Assembly: GCA_949317995.1 (NCBI GenBank)
Contig: OX439044.1
Span: 52,036,166-52,100,165, forward strand
DNA from: Acholoe squamosa
Taxonomy: Eukaryota > Annelida > Polychaeta > Phyllodocida > Polynoidae
Length of the DNA stretch: 64,000 nucleotides
Direction of reading: 5' to 3'
Shown: piece by piece, positions 11,341 to 24,000 of the stretch
Layout: every line of letters begins with the position of its first letter
How positions within the stretch are numbered: position 1 is the stretch's first letter
Translations under genes and position numbers: made by a program
The notes under the pieces: model-generated
The model's input: only the letters and a program-made list of their open reading frames with translations
The model's database searches: none
Told to the model about the DNA's origin: nothing

Positions 11341-12369
11341 CTAGTCTTTTTTGTTCTTTTGACACTTGTCTTTACCATGGTTTGACATGCTACAAATCTC
11401 ACAAATATGACGATACCTGCACGGGTCCTCCCTGCAACCCTCGGCCCTGTTGAAGGCATAACAGGTTCGGTTGGATTGTTTTGATTTGAAAGACTTAGGT
11501 TTAGACCCACCCGCCTTCTGCGCTTGCACCGTTCCGTCATAAGACAGGTGCCTCAGAATATCCTCACTTTTAACATCGCCAAACGATCCAACACCTTCAA
11601 AATTAGCCCTATTCTTGACTGCTGAGTCGTATGCTACGAGAGCCTTCAACGTGTATATCTTGGTAGAGGATTTTTCTACCAGAACTTCAATATGCTTAAC
11701 CACATCGAACACATCTTCACCCTCCTCTAACAATTGCTTAACCATTCTGACGTTAACGATCAGTAGTTTCTCGATACTGTCCATTTTTTCACCTTTTTTC
11801 AAGAAATTTTTCTGGTCAAACGTACCTCTAGACTTTGTAGCATGCCAGCGGTTACTCCTTGAAGTATTAGACCCAATAGAGACCGATGAATCCGTCGAAA
11901 CACTACGGTACGAAGACGATCTACTCGAAGATCCAAGATGGCGACGACCTGCCCTGTCGCCGTGGAGACCCCGGTAGTCAGGCGAGCGCTGTCGGCCACG
12001 CCCCCGTTGCTTGGTTACCATGTTGACTGTGGAATGTTTATCAACACCACCACGTGTACGACCCGTCTCAGTCTCGCATGTCGCTGCTGAAGTACATGTT
12101 CGATTAACCGCCTGGTTCTCCAATAAGGACCGGATGTGTTCGAGCTGCTGCTCCATACGAGTAGTACGCTCCTCCAGCTCCCCGATATACGTCTGGTCAA
12201 CAGGCAAATCCAATGAACCCCCAGTAGCAGTTGGGGAAGATGATCCATGACCACCCCCATTGGAATCTACACTGCTCGAAATCCTAGAGTTGGCACCCTT
12301 CCTCGGTTTTTTAGGCGACTTCTTGGTCTTAGACCTTTGTGTGCCGCTAGTTGTTCCTTTCCTACCCAT
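11341..12369 (-). CDS. Gag-like nucleic-acid-binding protein of the Ngaro-type element
   Basis: This is a 342-codon frame. The first 40 residues are Lys/Arg/Ser-rich. A short coiled-coil-like stretch (YIGELEERTTRMEQQLEHI, about 60-95) comes next, followed by a basic Ser/Arg-rich linker. At the C-terminus are two cysteine motifs: a CCCH-like finger starting CYAFNRAEGCREDPC and a zinc knuckle of the form C-x2-C-x4-H-x4-C (CEICSMSNHGKDKC). This is the expected build of a Gag that packages element RNA. It is the first frame after repeat A1. Confidence 0.85.
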   Translation of the reverse strand: MGRKGTTSGTQRSKTKKSPKKPRKGANSRISSSVDSNGGGHGSSSPTATGGSLDLPVDQTYIGELEERTTRMEQQLEHIRSLLENQAVNRTCTSAATCETETGRTRGGVDKHSTVNMVTKQRGRGRQRSPDYRGLHGDRAGRRHLGSSSRSSSYRSVSTDSSVSIGSNTSRSNRWHATKSRGTFDQKNFLKKGEKMDSIEKLLIVNVRMVKQLLEEGEDVFDVVKHIEVLVEKSSTKIYTLKALVAYDSAVKNRANFEGVGSFGDVKSEDILRHLSYDGTVQAQKAGGSKPKSFKSKQSNRTCYAFNRAEGCREDPCRYRHICEICSMSNHGKDKCQKNKKD

Positions 12370-12415
12370 AATGATAGGTTAAACACCGTATTAACTTGGA
12401 AAAACGGATAAAACC

Positions 12416-12620
12416 GTTAAAATTTCCGGCACCACCCAGCGTGGTGTGTGCCGCTATGAGGAAACACGCCAACTGACGGTTAATTTGGATCCCGCAGCTT
12501 ATATAGGCGCTGGATGTTTACGGTGACGTCACACATACCAATGCGCGCACTGGAGGAAAAGTAGATCCAACCACTGCACATATTAATTATATATATATAC
12601 ACGGGTGTATATAGTCCCAT
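12416..12620 (-). repeat. Ngaro split direct repeat A1 (5' end, promoter-bearing)
   Basis: This is the terminal 205-bp A repeat. On the minus strand it begins ATGGGACTATATACACCCG and contains TGACGTCA, then TATATAAG about 20 bp further on, upstream of the Gag frame. It is identical by eye to A2 and borders the (TA)n tract at its outer end. Confidence 0.9.
12496..12531 (-). promoter_or_regulatory. CRE plus TATA box in repeat A1
   Basis: Read on the minus strand, a perfect cAMP-response element (TGACGTCA, 12524-12531) lies about 20 bp upstream of a TATATAA box (about 12499-12506). The pair sits in the 5' repeat ahead of the Gag frame, where an element promoter would be expected. Function is inferred from the motifs only. 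Confidence 0.5.
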
Positions 12621-12643
12621 ATATATATATATATATATATATA
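12618..12643. repeat. (TA)n microsatellite, right flank of the Ngaro element
   Basis: A short TA run continues the tract interrupted at 7901. Confidence 0.85.
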
Positions 12644-12682
12644 GGGTGTTGGGATCTGTGACTAGTGGGGCCTGACCGCCCT

Positions 12683-14527
12683 CCCAGTAAACACAGTTAC
12701 GTTATACATACGTAGATTGCACGTAGAAATTTCAGTACATTTACATATTTTCTCAACGTAGAATAACGTATAAACGTGTATGCTGATGTACATATTTCTG
12801 AAGTAGATGTAGAATTTACGTACATATACCTCATTATTACCTGAATTAACGAAGAAAAATGATGTTCTTTAAACGTAAATATTCCTATATATTTAGATAT
12901 CCAACGTATATTTTCAATACTTTTATACTAATAACTACGATGTATGTAGTTTTGCAGGTTCTGGTTATGCTCCAATATACATAAAATTACCTCAAAGAGA
13001 CGTTCATATACCTACCCCTATACCCTCAGTTAAATTTATTCATTTAAGAATGTTATTTCCTTGTCTCATTCTATAATACTGGTATATTCAGGGCCAGTAT
13101 TTAGCAAGAGACACCAATGCTTTAGCCATCAGTTTCATCATTTGAATTAAGAGTCAATATAACTCTTGATTGTATGTTGAAGGTTCTGTGATGCTAGGTG
13201 TATAAGTCTATTTCTTAATGCTACAGCATGGGTGTTTACCATACCTGGATCCCAAAATATACATGGTAGCATCATCAATCAGTGAATATTTTGCACAAAC
13301 CTATTCCCAAATGAAAGGTTGATACAATGAGTTCTCAATAATGTGTTTTTAATTAGTATAGTTGATTAATATAGATGACAATCATCATGGAGGTCTAAAT
13401 TAAATACAATGCTCAGCAATAGTGACACCTGTTGAGATAAACTGAAAGTACAGAAATATGTAGATAAACGTAATTTTAAGTATTTCAGACCTCTTTTCGT
13501 GTAGAAACATTTAGAACAGATTAGGTGAGCACTAAATGGAAATAAATCTGCCTTGTGATTTTTATTTTCTACATTTAGATAGACCCAGACTATGTTTGAT
13601 AGCTGTAACCATACAGCTTTCATATTTGTACTGGTATTGGATGTGCTGCCATCTAGTGAGATAGGAGTGAAGCACAAAATAACGTATGTGGGACGTAATC
13701 TAACGTATTTCCAACCTCTATGACCATGTGCTTTCTATATTCCCTATTATCACCCTCTGCACACCTACATTTCCACTGTTTGTTTGGAATCTAGAATTCA
13801 TTACTGAATGAGATTTTGCCACATGATGCTCTAACCCATATGGTACATATATTTTATATGACCAACAAATACTCTTGCTTAAATAATGCATATTTAAGAT
13901 GTAATTACAATACAGTGTTAATCCCCATAGGGATATGAAAATAGGAATTATTATCTATTATTACCTAAAAATGCACATAATTACAACTACTGCATGTAGG
14001 TCAGATGCCTGTCCACCAATAGATTTGATTATGATAGAAAACATGGTTTATTCCAGGGTCAATCTGTTATTTATCTTATCTATCTGTACTGGACTCTAAA
14101 CACCATGATATGTACAGGATTCTTGTAGACCTAGGCCCAGCTGAGTTATCTTTTTTCCTGTCAAGTGATTGATTTTCATCATTATTCATCCCTGATCTTT
14201 ATAATGCAGTTGTTAATGAAATGAAAGTTTGGTTAGATAAATGAAACAATACTATTTATCATTAGAAGTTTTTATCCAAAATCTACATACATGAACCAAC
14301 CAATATCTATGTCTTACAATCGTTCTACCTACGAACAAAGCCAATCAAAAATATGGATCAAGATTTACGTGGATAAACCTCTTAAAATTGCGAAGCGTAA
14401 ATCTTATTCATCAACATATATCAACCAACCGATATCTATGTTGCTGGAACCTCCTATAGAGGTTCAGTAGAAAACCAACCTAGATCTACCAGAAATCTAC
14501 GTTGAAACACGTAGTGTGTTTACTGGG
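12683..14527. mobile_element. TIR element, about 1.85 kb, CCCAGTAAACAC ends
   Basis: The left end CCCAGTAAACAC (12683-12694) and right end GTGTTTACTGGG (14516-14527) are perfect 12-bp inverted repeats. Both subterminal regions are rich in the motif ACGTAGAT(T/C), in both orientations. No transposase-like frame is visible; the 103-codon minus frame at 13366-13677 has no recognisable domain. It is probably a non-autonomous DNA transposon, with a possible secondary insertion in the middle. Confidence 0.55.
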
Positions 14528-16517
14528 CTTCCACCAAACCCCTACCTGTAGTATCATTCCTTATACCTCTTCCCAATAAAAACATCATTGCTGCTCTAAC
14601 ATTAAAGTGTCGTATCAGACAGATGCAGACAGGGTAACTTTATACACAGCCATTCTGAATGAATAACCCACGTACCCGCACGGAATTAACCTTTTTGCAT
14701 GGTTTCTTGCAGCTACCTGCCCAGTATCAACCCATTTCAAGGTTGGGTGTGTCTGTGTGGTGTTGACCTCATTTTTCTGTTCAAAGAAGGTATGGGTTTG
14801 GTTTCTAAATCTGATACTCAGTACACGCCCTTTAAGTCACAACTGGTGTTAAAAGATCAGCACATGAACTTCTAACTGAAGGGAAATATTACTTTCTGAC
14901 GACTTCCCTCCAAATGATTACATAATACGTTTAAGGGTTTATCATGGTCCAGAACGTGTATACAACCAGTATTCATATACTAAGTATTGGTGCAATTTCT
15001 CGGATATATCTTAAACCTTTCGACTCATACTATAATGTATATCCTTGAGTAATTTATCAAATTCCATCCGAACCCTGAGGTAAAAGAAACTGATATATAT
15101 GTTTAAGGTCGGCAGGTTAGATGATTTTTTATGAGGATGAGATTCAATTCTATAAACACCTATCTATATCGTGACCCTGTATGCTGCGTGCCTCATTATA
15201 ATTCTAAGCAGAAACATATGCTTTTTAAGACGTGTGTAATGAGCTAACCGTCACAATAGCCCCTGGGAAGAGGAGGATGAGGGGGGTTTGTAAGGGCGTT
15301 GGTATTTCTGGTAGCTAACAGGGCGTGCAGGAAAATGCGTGAAAGTTCACAAAACCTAGTCTAGTAACAGATGAGCTTTGGTCAAGGCAATTAGCAGTTA
15401 CAAAGGTGTGCCACAAAACAAGTTGTAGCCGTGAGAATCTATCACAGTATGTATGGACAGGGGTGTTACCCTGGGACAGTGAGGGCACTATGGGGAGAGA
15501 GAGCCTGAGTTCAATCCCCCACTATTTTCGTCACTCATACTTCTCAGTGTCTCTGCCACAAATGGATTGAGTGGCATTTCTGCCACCATACTTTAATTGC
15601 CCTGGCACTGCATTCACTTTGACGGTCACACCCTATTGATACATCATTATTTGGGATAACAGTAAAAGGTTTCCTGATATAATTGAGGGCCTATCTTCGG
15701 CCCAATTGAGAAAGAGATGGGAGGTAATATTCTCTTAAACTGCTACATGTTAGCAGTGGTGAGATAATAGAGTATTGTCCCACTGCATGCTTTTCTTTTC
15801 TAGTCAGCACTGATTTTTGTATCTGTGAGGAAAGTATTTGCAGACTATGGTGGTATTGATTTCTTCTCCCATCACAGAGGGGACCTCGGCTTAGAGCAGG
15901 GATGTAGCTACAAAACTAGGAACTACTTGGAGAATGTAATGTGTATAGTAGCTTCCAGCCGAGGACAGTAATGTTATTATGTGCAGACAGGTTGAGTCTA
16001 AAGCACTTAACCAGCAACCAACAAAGGTGTCTAAGTATGAAGAGGCAAAATGGACTGAATAGCAGATCACATCGCTCGGCAACTCTTTATTTACAACATG
16101 AGAGGATTCACAAATTGTCACTCTTTTAAGCATTTTTCTATTGGTTTCAATTTAGGAGATTTCCTCTCTCTGATAAGGAACAGGAAGATTAGTTTCAAAA
16201 GGTGAACACCCAGCAAATGCACTCTAATCATGAAAAGCCCATATTTTGGCAGACCCGGCTGAGGGAAGTATTGGCCATGCCAGCAGTTGAAAAACACCTG
16301 TTCGGCACTCACTGTTTTGCTATAAGTTATGCACACCATCAAGGCTTATTTCAGTGGTTATTTTCCTATAGGGTTGTTTCAGAGATTCCCCTCGAGATGA
16401 GGGAGAGAATGATAAGCATCCCACAATGGACGGGAAGCTAAATAAAGCATCCTAACTTATCTGGCGTGCCTTTGATTATTGATGTATTAGGTTGTATTCA
16501 TAGATCATTCATATAAT

Positions 16518-16625
16518 GTTGTTGTTGGTGTTGTTGTTGTTGTTGTTGTAAAGCTTTATTGGCATCATCTTTCAAACAAGGTTATCTCTTCCAATGGGAG
16601 CCATACAAAATAACAATGACAGTAT
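16518..16625 (-). repeat. Truncated LINE 3' end with (CAA)n tail
   Basis: On the minus strand the sequence runs into GATGCCAATAAAGCTTTACA and then (CAA)n (plus-strand GTT repeats at 16518-16549). A polyadenylation-like AATAAA followed by a short simple-repeat tail is typical of CR1/Jockey-group LINE ends. Most of the body is missing. Confidence 0.4.
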
Positions 16626-17658
16626 AAATCAGTCATATTTAACACAGGACATTACAAAACATTGCTGCTCACATAATCAAGTCAGCATTTGTGAGTGAAG
16701 ACAAGAACTTGTTGCGGTTGTCTTGATGTTGTTGGTCCTTATTATAATAGATAGTGTGCTGAACAGACAGGTAGGCCTAGGGGAGAATCATCCAAAACTG
16801 AGGGTGGTGCAATACTAAAGTTTGCTTAATGAAGAAAGGAAATTATGTTTCTATTCCAAACCCACTCCTTGTGAAGATACATCAATGATAAATGATAACA
16901 TAGAACTATGGAATTTAACAAAACATATAACAGGAAGCAAATTCAAAAGGTTTGGTGAATATTCCAGATTTTTTGGTGAAGTGAGTGAATTTCCAGGCAA
17001 GGTGTAAAGATGTGGTGCAATTCTCTTCATGAATTTTCCCTCTCTTTGATATTGTGAATTAAAATCCAGGGCTAAGTATAGTGATGAATGTTGTCCAAAA
17101 CACGCTTCATCCTAATATGAACTCTTAGGTGTTTTATTCATTTGTAAATACACAATATCTTGTCAAACAGATGTCATCTAAGACAAATACAACATGAATT
17201 TTAAAGACTAAAAATGCCATCTTGTAGTAGAAGGGTTAGCATAAAGGGAGGTATATTATGTACGTGCCCATGGCTATTTTTCAAGTAGGGAAGGTACGTC
17301 TATAGTAGAGTCAAGTCGTGACCATACACCTAACTCCATCTTATATGTCTGTAGACACACATTCATACTTAGTATTCTGCTGAGGTTTTCTCTGTTTAAA
17401 CATCAAGGCATGACTCGCCAAGTGGGTGTCCCTAAACACTAAAGAGTGTTGTTTATAGTCCTTTTGAAACTTACTCTAATGGTTCTGTTTATCAAAAGGG
17501 AATGTTATTTAACGGCTGTTCCACTGAACTCCTGTGTTCATAAAGGGTAGCTACTGTTTATCATATACAATATCCTTTTGAGACCTAATGTATCTTTTTT
17601 CACCTATTCATTATGAAAATAAAATGGAGTACAGAAAACTCTGTTCCTGCCACCCGCT

Positions 17659-17667
17659 CTCTCTCCC

Positions 17668-17733
<66 letters not shown>
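17659..17733. repeat. (CT)n microsatellite
   Basis: A nearly pure CT dinucleotide run of about 75 bp. It produces Ser-Leu repeats in two frames, which are not genes. Confidence 0.9.
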
Positions 17734-17736
<3 letters not shown>

Positions 17737-18079
17737 TCGCCCTCTTATTCTGTCTCGTTCTCTTCTCCATTATCAATGCCATAAAATTAGGCCTTACACC
17801 CAGCACAGTTGACATATCTCAACATTCCATTAAAATATGGTGTACTGATTAAAGCTTGAGGAGAGTGTTAGATGTATATATTTTTCCCAAGAGTTTTCGG
17901 GCCTGATGCCTTCCTCCTGTTATTTTAAACATCAACTGAGGAACTTCTTTCCCCCTGTAAAAGGCATACCATTCCAGGGCATGGTTGGTAGGGGGTAGTT
18001 GTAGGTATGCATTCAGTGTCAAGGGGAGGAGGGGGGGGGGGCAGGTTAACACTGTATGTGTGACTTGTATATACTATAC

Positions 18080-21000
18080 AGGTAGATGTGGAGATGACAG
18101 TGGGAGGGGTGTTGCTATGCCCTGCAGGGACAACCAGAGATGTGATGATGATGATCGATTAGCCGTGGCAGCTTGACCTTCATTCAGACCTTCAATGTAA
18201 GACATGTCCCTCAGACAATCCACCATAAATACCACACCTAAAGACACTAGCCTGCACACAGGAGGAGTTCTAGATACACAGACAATGCAAAATGGAAATG
18301 CAGGTAATGCATCATGATGGATATGAGGGTTCACCTACTGGTGAGGCTCTGGAGACATGCAGAGGGTCACAAATCATAGAAAGTGTGCATATGGGGCCTT
18401 ACATATCATTCGCCCAGACATGTGCCCAGAAAAAAAGAATTCTTATAAGTATGCTTTTTTTTTACAATAGCAAGGACACATCTGACATAAATGATAATGT
18501 GATTTTCTTAATCTACAGGTCAAAATAGTCTGGACCTGAGATTTTAATGGAGGTATGAAGATATTCGTCATATGCAAACCTTCTATGATTTTCGACCAGA
18601 GAGTAAGGTGCAAAGACTGTGGGTCATCACCTAAGGGCCACCTTTGACTCAGATGACCTTTCGGTTAAGAGGAGTTAAAGCGGAGCTTGCAGGTGAAATT
18701 GTTGCAAGGCTAAAAGGTAGTATGACAGTATTGTGTTTAGTGGGATGATATATACCGGTAGTGGCCTCCTTCAAACTGTGTTTGCAGTTATAACTATCAG
18801 ACTATTGATCATCGAAATGAACACTGCATGATGAAGGAACAGAACAACCATTAGACCTAATTCTAAAATGTTCCTACAAATGTGAAAAAAAATCTCTCAA
18901 TAACATCACACTAATAATCCCACAATACCCACACAATACTGACTATGTTGACTTGCCCTGTGTTGACTTACACCAATGGGTAATACACCGCCAGTGATGC
19001 CCTTTTTGTGTGGACTACTTGAATACATATCTGTATAAAGCTCTATAAAGCCCTAAACTACCTGTTTGTTATCTGAATCTGGGGAGGTACTTCTGGTAGA
19101 GAGAAGGTGTTTGTATTTACCTTGGGGCGACACACTGACATGCCCAAGATAAACTCTGCGGACCTGAGAATAATAGACGAAAGATGAGAGAGAAGAATGT
19201 AATGAAATGATGAGACCCTTGAGGCACTTTAAGTCATTTTCCAGCTCAATTGAGGGACTACAAGGGGACAATTCATAGCTATGATGAATTCGAGAAAACT
19301 CTTGAAGTAGATTATAGTGGAGGCTCCACAACGCAATTATTTGGTACATTCTCACTAACTGCTATCCCTATAGTGCCTAAGCTATAGGGTGTTGACATTC
19401 CTATATTGTAAACATGAGATTCAAAATTGTAAACATGAGATTTCATAGGTGATCTCTCTTCTTGTGTGTTGTATTTACAAACTAACCTGCACCTGCATAG
19501 ACTCTGTGATTGGGTGTGAGTTCAATATATAAACATCAACACAGCAAAATATAAATAACAACACAGCAGTCACACAGATTGCAGGGTTTTGCACTGTAAA
19601 AATCAAACCTGTCTGATATTGAGTTGCAGAGACTCCCCAATATGAAAGTCTGCAATGTTTACATAACATCAGCTTGATTTAGTAAACAAAAACATCTGTT
19701 TGACAACACAAGCATGCTTGAGATCACACACAATCACATCCCCAGATAAACAAATAGCTCCCTCAACATACACATTCTACCTTGTAATGGTAACAAATAC
19801 TACACTTTAACCCATGTTTGTCTCCCATTTTCTGAGAATTTCTGCGATTCTCTGCAAAAATCGTGTAGTGGAGCCTCACCTTATCTTTAGGAACTTAAAT
19901 CTCACCAAAGAAAATAAATGTCCCAGCCCCTTCAAACTTATGTTACATTGAGGCAATCGCATATATCCTAACAGACATCCCTCTCCACGAATTCTTGACA
20001 TTGAGATTGCATTTAGTAATCTAAAACCTGCCTAGGACTTCATAGATACCAAATTAAGATTTTACTCCAGTTCCTTATGCATTTTCCATACATTTTTATC
20101 CGCATGTGAAGTATTCTTACCAGTGCAAAAGCTTTAAGTAGAATACTTAAGCAATGTTGATAATGAATTTCGATGGAATATTACGACTGAACACAATTTG
20201 GAAAGGTGATAGAATATTTCATTGTATCCTCTTAGTGCATTATGGACACTGAAATTTGAATTACTAGTAAAACTTTTATGAGCAACTCTTGTGTAAAAAG
20301 CACAGATTATAGATCCCACGAGGTGAAGGGTTGATCTTTGTTTGGTAAATACACCCACTCTCCATGGCCTCTCCCTTGTAAACTTACAGTTCCTCCGTGT
20401 ATACTGCCCAATGTGGACTGCAGCTGTTCCTGCATACATACAAGGTCCTGTTATATCATTTATTACTGCCAAAGTGAGTGTTACATATACTTTTTACAGC
20501 TGACACCTGCAGACATCATGTAAAATACCATGGTGACAGGAATCCATGTAGGTTTTATGATGTTATAGTGCTTCATGTTGTCATAGCCTCATGGTGGTTT
20601 TCTCTCAGACTTTAAACATCTCGAAATCATACTTTATAGACCATGATTTAAAAAGGGGATATATACTACATATGTACAAAAAGAATGGATAAATAAATCA
20701 ATAAAGGTAATAAGAACACTCATTTGTCATTATGCTGCAATGCAGAAACGTTTATGTATCCTTTTTCCATTAGATGCTTGTACAAATACTGCCAAGCCTG
20801 AATCCCACATGGCAGTCTTCAGGGCTCCAAAATCCCTGCGATTTTAGTCTGTTGTGTTCTATGACCCTTTTGAGCTCATAAATCGCAGGAATAATCAACT
20901 TCTCCCTAATCCCACAGGCAGATTAATCCAAATTTGCATTAATCATTTGGATTCGATCTTGAGGGTCACCACTGCAAGCTACATCAGCACAGGACTCAAT

Positions 21001-24000
21001 CAGTTTGCATTGTTATAGGGAATGTAAGAGTATTATTTGCCTGGGAGACTAAATATATGATCAGAACAACAGCAGAACAGAAGGAAAGTATCTACGATCT
21101 GAATCATCTAATAATTGCTTTGAGATTTTTTTGTGTAGATCCTAATCTGAATAAATTAATCTACCACTACAAAGATTGTGTCGAGAGACTAAAGGTACCC
21201 ACCCCCTGTTTTCCTTATGACAAAGTTCCAATCGAACATAGCTAAAGCTTAATCTAGATAACTAAGCTTTACCAGCGCCCCCCCCCCTCCAGCAATTAGT
21301 GTGTCCCAAGGCAAACACATAGAAAAGGCTGAAAAGAAAAATATGATATCATTTTCTCTTTTTTTCTATTTTATCCCGAAGTCAAATGAAAGGAGATAGC
21401 AGAATGCATATCTCGCACATTGGAATCTTGACAAAAGTCTGGCTAGACATGAGGCATAAGAATAAAAAGACAGAAATAGACAGAAGTAAACAGATGAAAG
21501 ATAAGGACATAAAAAGGGAAAAATAAAGAGGCGACCGTGAACACGGTGTTGGTGGCAGGGACATCCCACCTAACATTGAGGCATCCAGAGCCAGGGGCAA
21601 AACTCTCACCTGTGACATTACTAGGTGCAGATGTACTGGGAAAACATGTACAGGGAGCCACTGTTTATCTGTTTGTTTGTTTGTTTGTTTGAAGGGCCTA
21701 ATCCTTTTCCCATTTTGAGGTTTCTTTTAGATCTGAATTCCAGCCTATATTAAAAGAGCAAACATTAGACGTACTAGAAAAATGGAGTTCATTATTAATA
21801 TTAGTAATCAATTTTGGGGAGGGTGGCAGAATGACATTACTGCAATCGTTATATGAATCCGGTTCTGTCATTGAAGTCACCTATCCAGAAAGAAAGGACC
21901 ATCATTCAAGTAATACTTTTCTTCGATAGCCTAATGAGCGATGGTCTGAGGGTTATCTTAAATGGGTGAAAAAATGATAGTGCAAAGTATAATTCCCTTA
22001 GTATACGTCCTTTCGTTTAGCATCGATGAAGTCATAAGCCCATGGGTAACAATTTAATCACCAAAACATGACCAAAGAAGATGCAATTTAGGAAAGTTGC
22101 ACTTCCTATCCCGTTGTAGTGATATTGAGCGTGTCGTCTGAGGATTAAAAGCAGCAGTCTTTTGACGATAATCATTGACTATACTAACCAAGTCATGGCT
22201 TATCAATCCCATGTATATATTCATGAAGGTTAAATCATTGTCAGTGTTGATGTGTTATGTCACAGTTAAGAGCCTGAATAAATAATAATTTTGGACGTTT
22301 TTGGTGAGGCTTGATATTGGTATGCGGTATGGCGTGTGGCATTTCCTGGTTATACTATACGCAGAATACAAAACAAAGTTGATGCCAACTGTTGACGTCG
22401 ATGGGAAGCCACCCCACCCACCTCTGCCTGGACATGTGTCTCCGCACCACAACATGCCCACGACATAGGGTGAGGCTTTCATATCACGTTCTGGGATCCA
22501 ACTCTTGTGTCCAGCACCAACGTAAATAACTTCCCAAATATGGTGTTTCATATAGGGGAATATCATTTACAATGATTTAAAGCCACGGAGCTAGATCTAT
22601 CTCAAAGATTTATTCCTGACCTTGACATGCTGTGGCGCAGTTCCCATTTTAATGTTTGAAAAAGTATAAATTTCTGGTTACATGTACCCAGGGTAGATAC
22701 TTGGGCCAAAATAAAAAAAGCTGTGTTTCCGGTAACATGGTCCAAAAGCTAAGGTCGGTAGGTCGGACTTTTTTTGATTATTGATTTTTTATTTTTTTTG
22801 GGGGGGGGTCCAAGGTCTCATATAGTCATTTTTTGTTGGGTTTTCATTGGTGGGTGTTAGAAATGTTCATTTCCTGCATGGGATATGAGAAAGTGATAGG
22901 AAAATATGTGCATCTATGTCAAATAAAGGTTTTTGAAAAGAATGTTTGAAAATTTTGAGAAAAAAAAATCAGGAAAAAATTGAAAAAATCTTGAAAAAAT
23001 TCTGAGGTCCTTTTTAGCTGAGGTCGGTCGGGTGACCGGAAATAAACCTTTTTTTGGCCTTATTTCCATGTGATTAGGTATTGCTTCCCAAATTTTCTTT
23101 GATTCCACTTCATATTGACTTTGCCAGTATTATGAATTCAAAATCAATCCTAATCATAGTTGTTCTCTCTCCCAGAGATCCTGTGGAATTGCCCACACAT
23201 CTCAATCCCTCGCATTGCCCTTTGTTATTATCTATGGCCAAATGCACATGGGTGCTGCTAATGGGCATACCCCGCCCAGATGTGGACCAGGTTAGTTTGT
23301 TTTCAAATAGTTTTGCATTCCTTTGTTGAAGGCTGGGAGATTCCAAGGATGCCAAAGTGACATGAGTTGTGGCAGGGTTAACATGTACATTGTACATAGT
23401 CCTACTCACCTACACTGCTCCACTAAATTCAGTCACGCACCAATAAGGAATCAAAACAACTCATTAATTAGTGTCAATAGATCCCCGCCATGTATCAAGT
23501 TCATAAAAAGGCTTGCCATTATAATTACAATTTTAACAGGAGATAAATGTCATGTTGAACTTTCAATTACAAGCAGTAAGCTAGCAGGGAGAGAGGCGGA
23601 GAAAGGCACATTAAAAGGAGGCCTTTGAAGGAGGCATTACATATATCTAGAGAGGGTGGAATGGGAATATAGAAAGTATCTTAAGTATAACAACCAAATA
23701 TTATGTATTACTCATACATCAGATGTATTAATATTATTCTATTCTTATGATGATCCAATACCTCTAACAGCGTCTGTTGAGATTGCGGTACCTTTCTATG
23801 CCATACAATGACATGACAATAGATTGTAGTACTTGTCTATGCCATACAATGACATGACTTATACATAAAAGAGATTGAACATACAGGAGGTTGTAGTACT
23901 TTTCTATGCCATACAAGGAAAAAACCTTATATATAAAAGAGCTTTCAGTACTTTTCTATGCCATACAAGGACAAGACCTATACATAAATGTCTCTATACT

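Larger units (their letters stand above)
7902..12620 (-). mobile_element. Ngaro-type tyrosine-recombinase retrotransposon, nearly whole
   Basis: This is a YR retrotransposon of about 4.7 kb read on the minus strand. In element order it contains repeat A1, a Gag-like frame, RT plus RNase H, a tyrosine recombinase, then B1-A2 and B2. Split direct repeats (A1 ... B1A2 ... B2) with no methyltransferase domain are the hallmark of Ngaro elements rather than DIRS, which have inverted terminal repeats. A1/A2 (205 bp) and B1/B2 (134 bp) look identical by eye, so the insertion is young. There is no target duplication beyond the TA tract, as expected for recombinase-mediated insertion. It looks almost whole, with about one break. 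Confidence 0.88.
14528..18079. other. No gene recognised
   Basis: This is AT-rich DNA with a LINE 3' end at 16518-16625, a (CT)n run at 17659-17733 and no exon I can support. A segment near 15478-15535 has loose tRNA-promoter-like words (GAGTTCAATCCCCC) but does not fold as a tRNA. Further exons of the candidate minus-strand gene could lie here undetected. Confidence 0.4.

Noticed and set aside
15478-15535. tRNA-like words (GAGTTCAATCCCCC)
   Set aside because: No cloverleaf stems and no proper A box at the right spacing.
17588-17852. Two plus-strand frames rich in Ser-Leu repeats
   Set aside because: Products of the (CT)n microsatellite.
22400-22560. Minus-strand segment encoding KASPYVVGMLWCGDTCPG
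   Set aside because: It lacks a pyrimidine-rich acceptor and does not fit the phase of the chain; probably chance.
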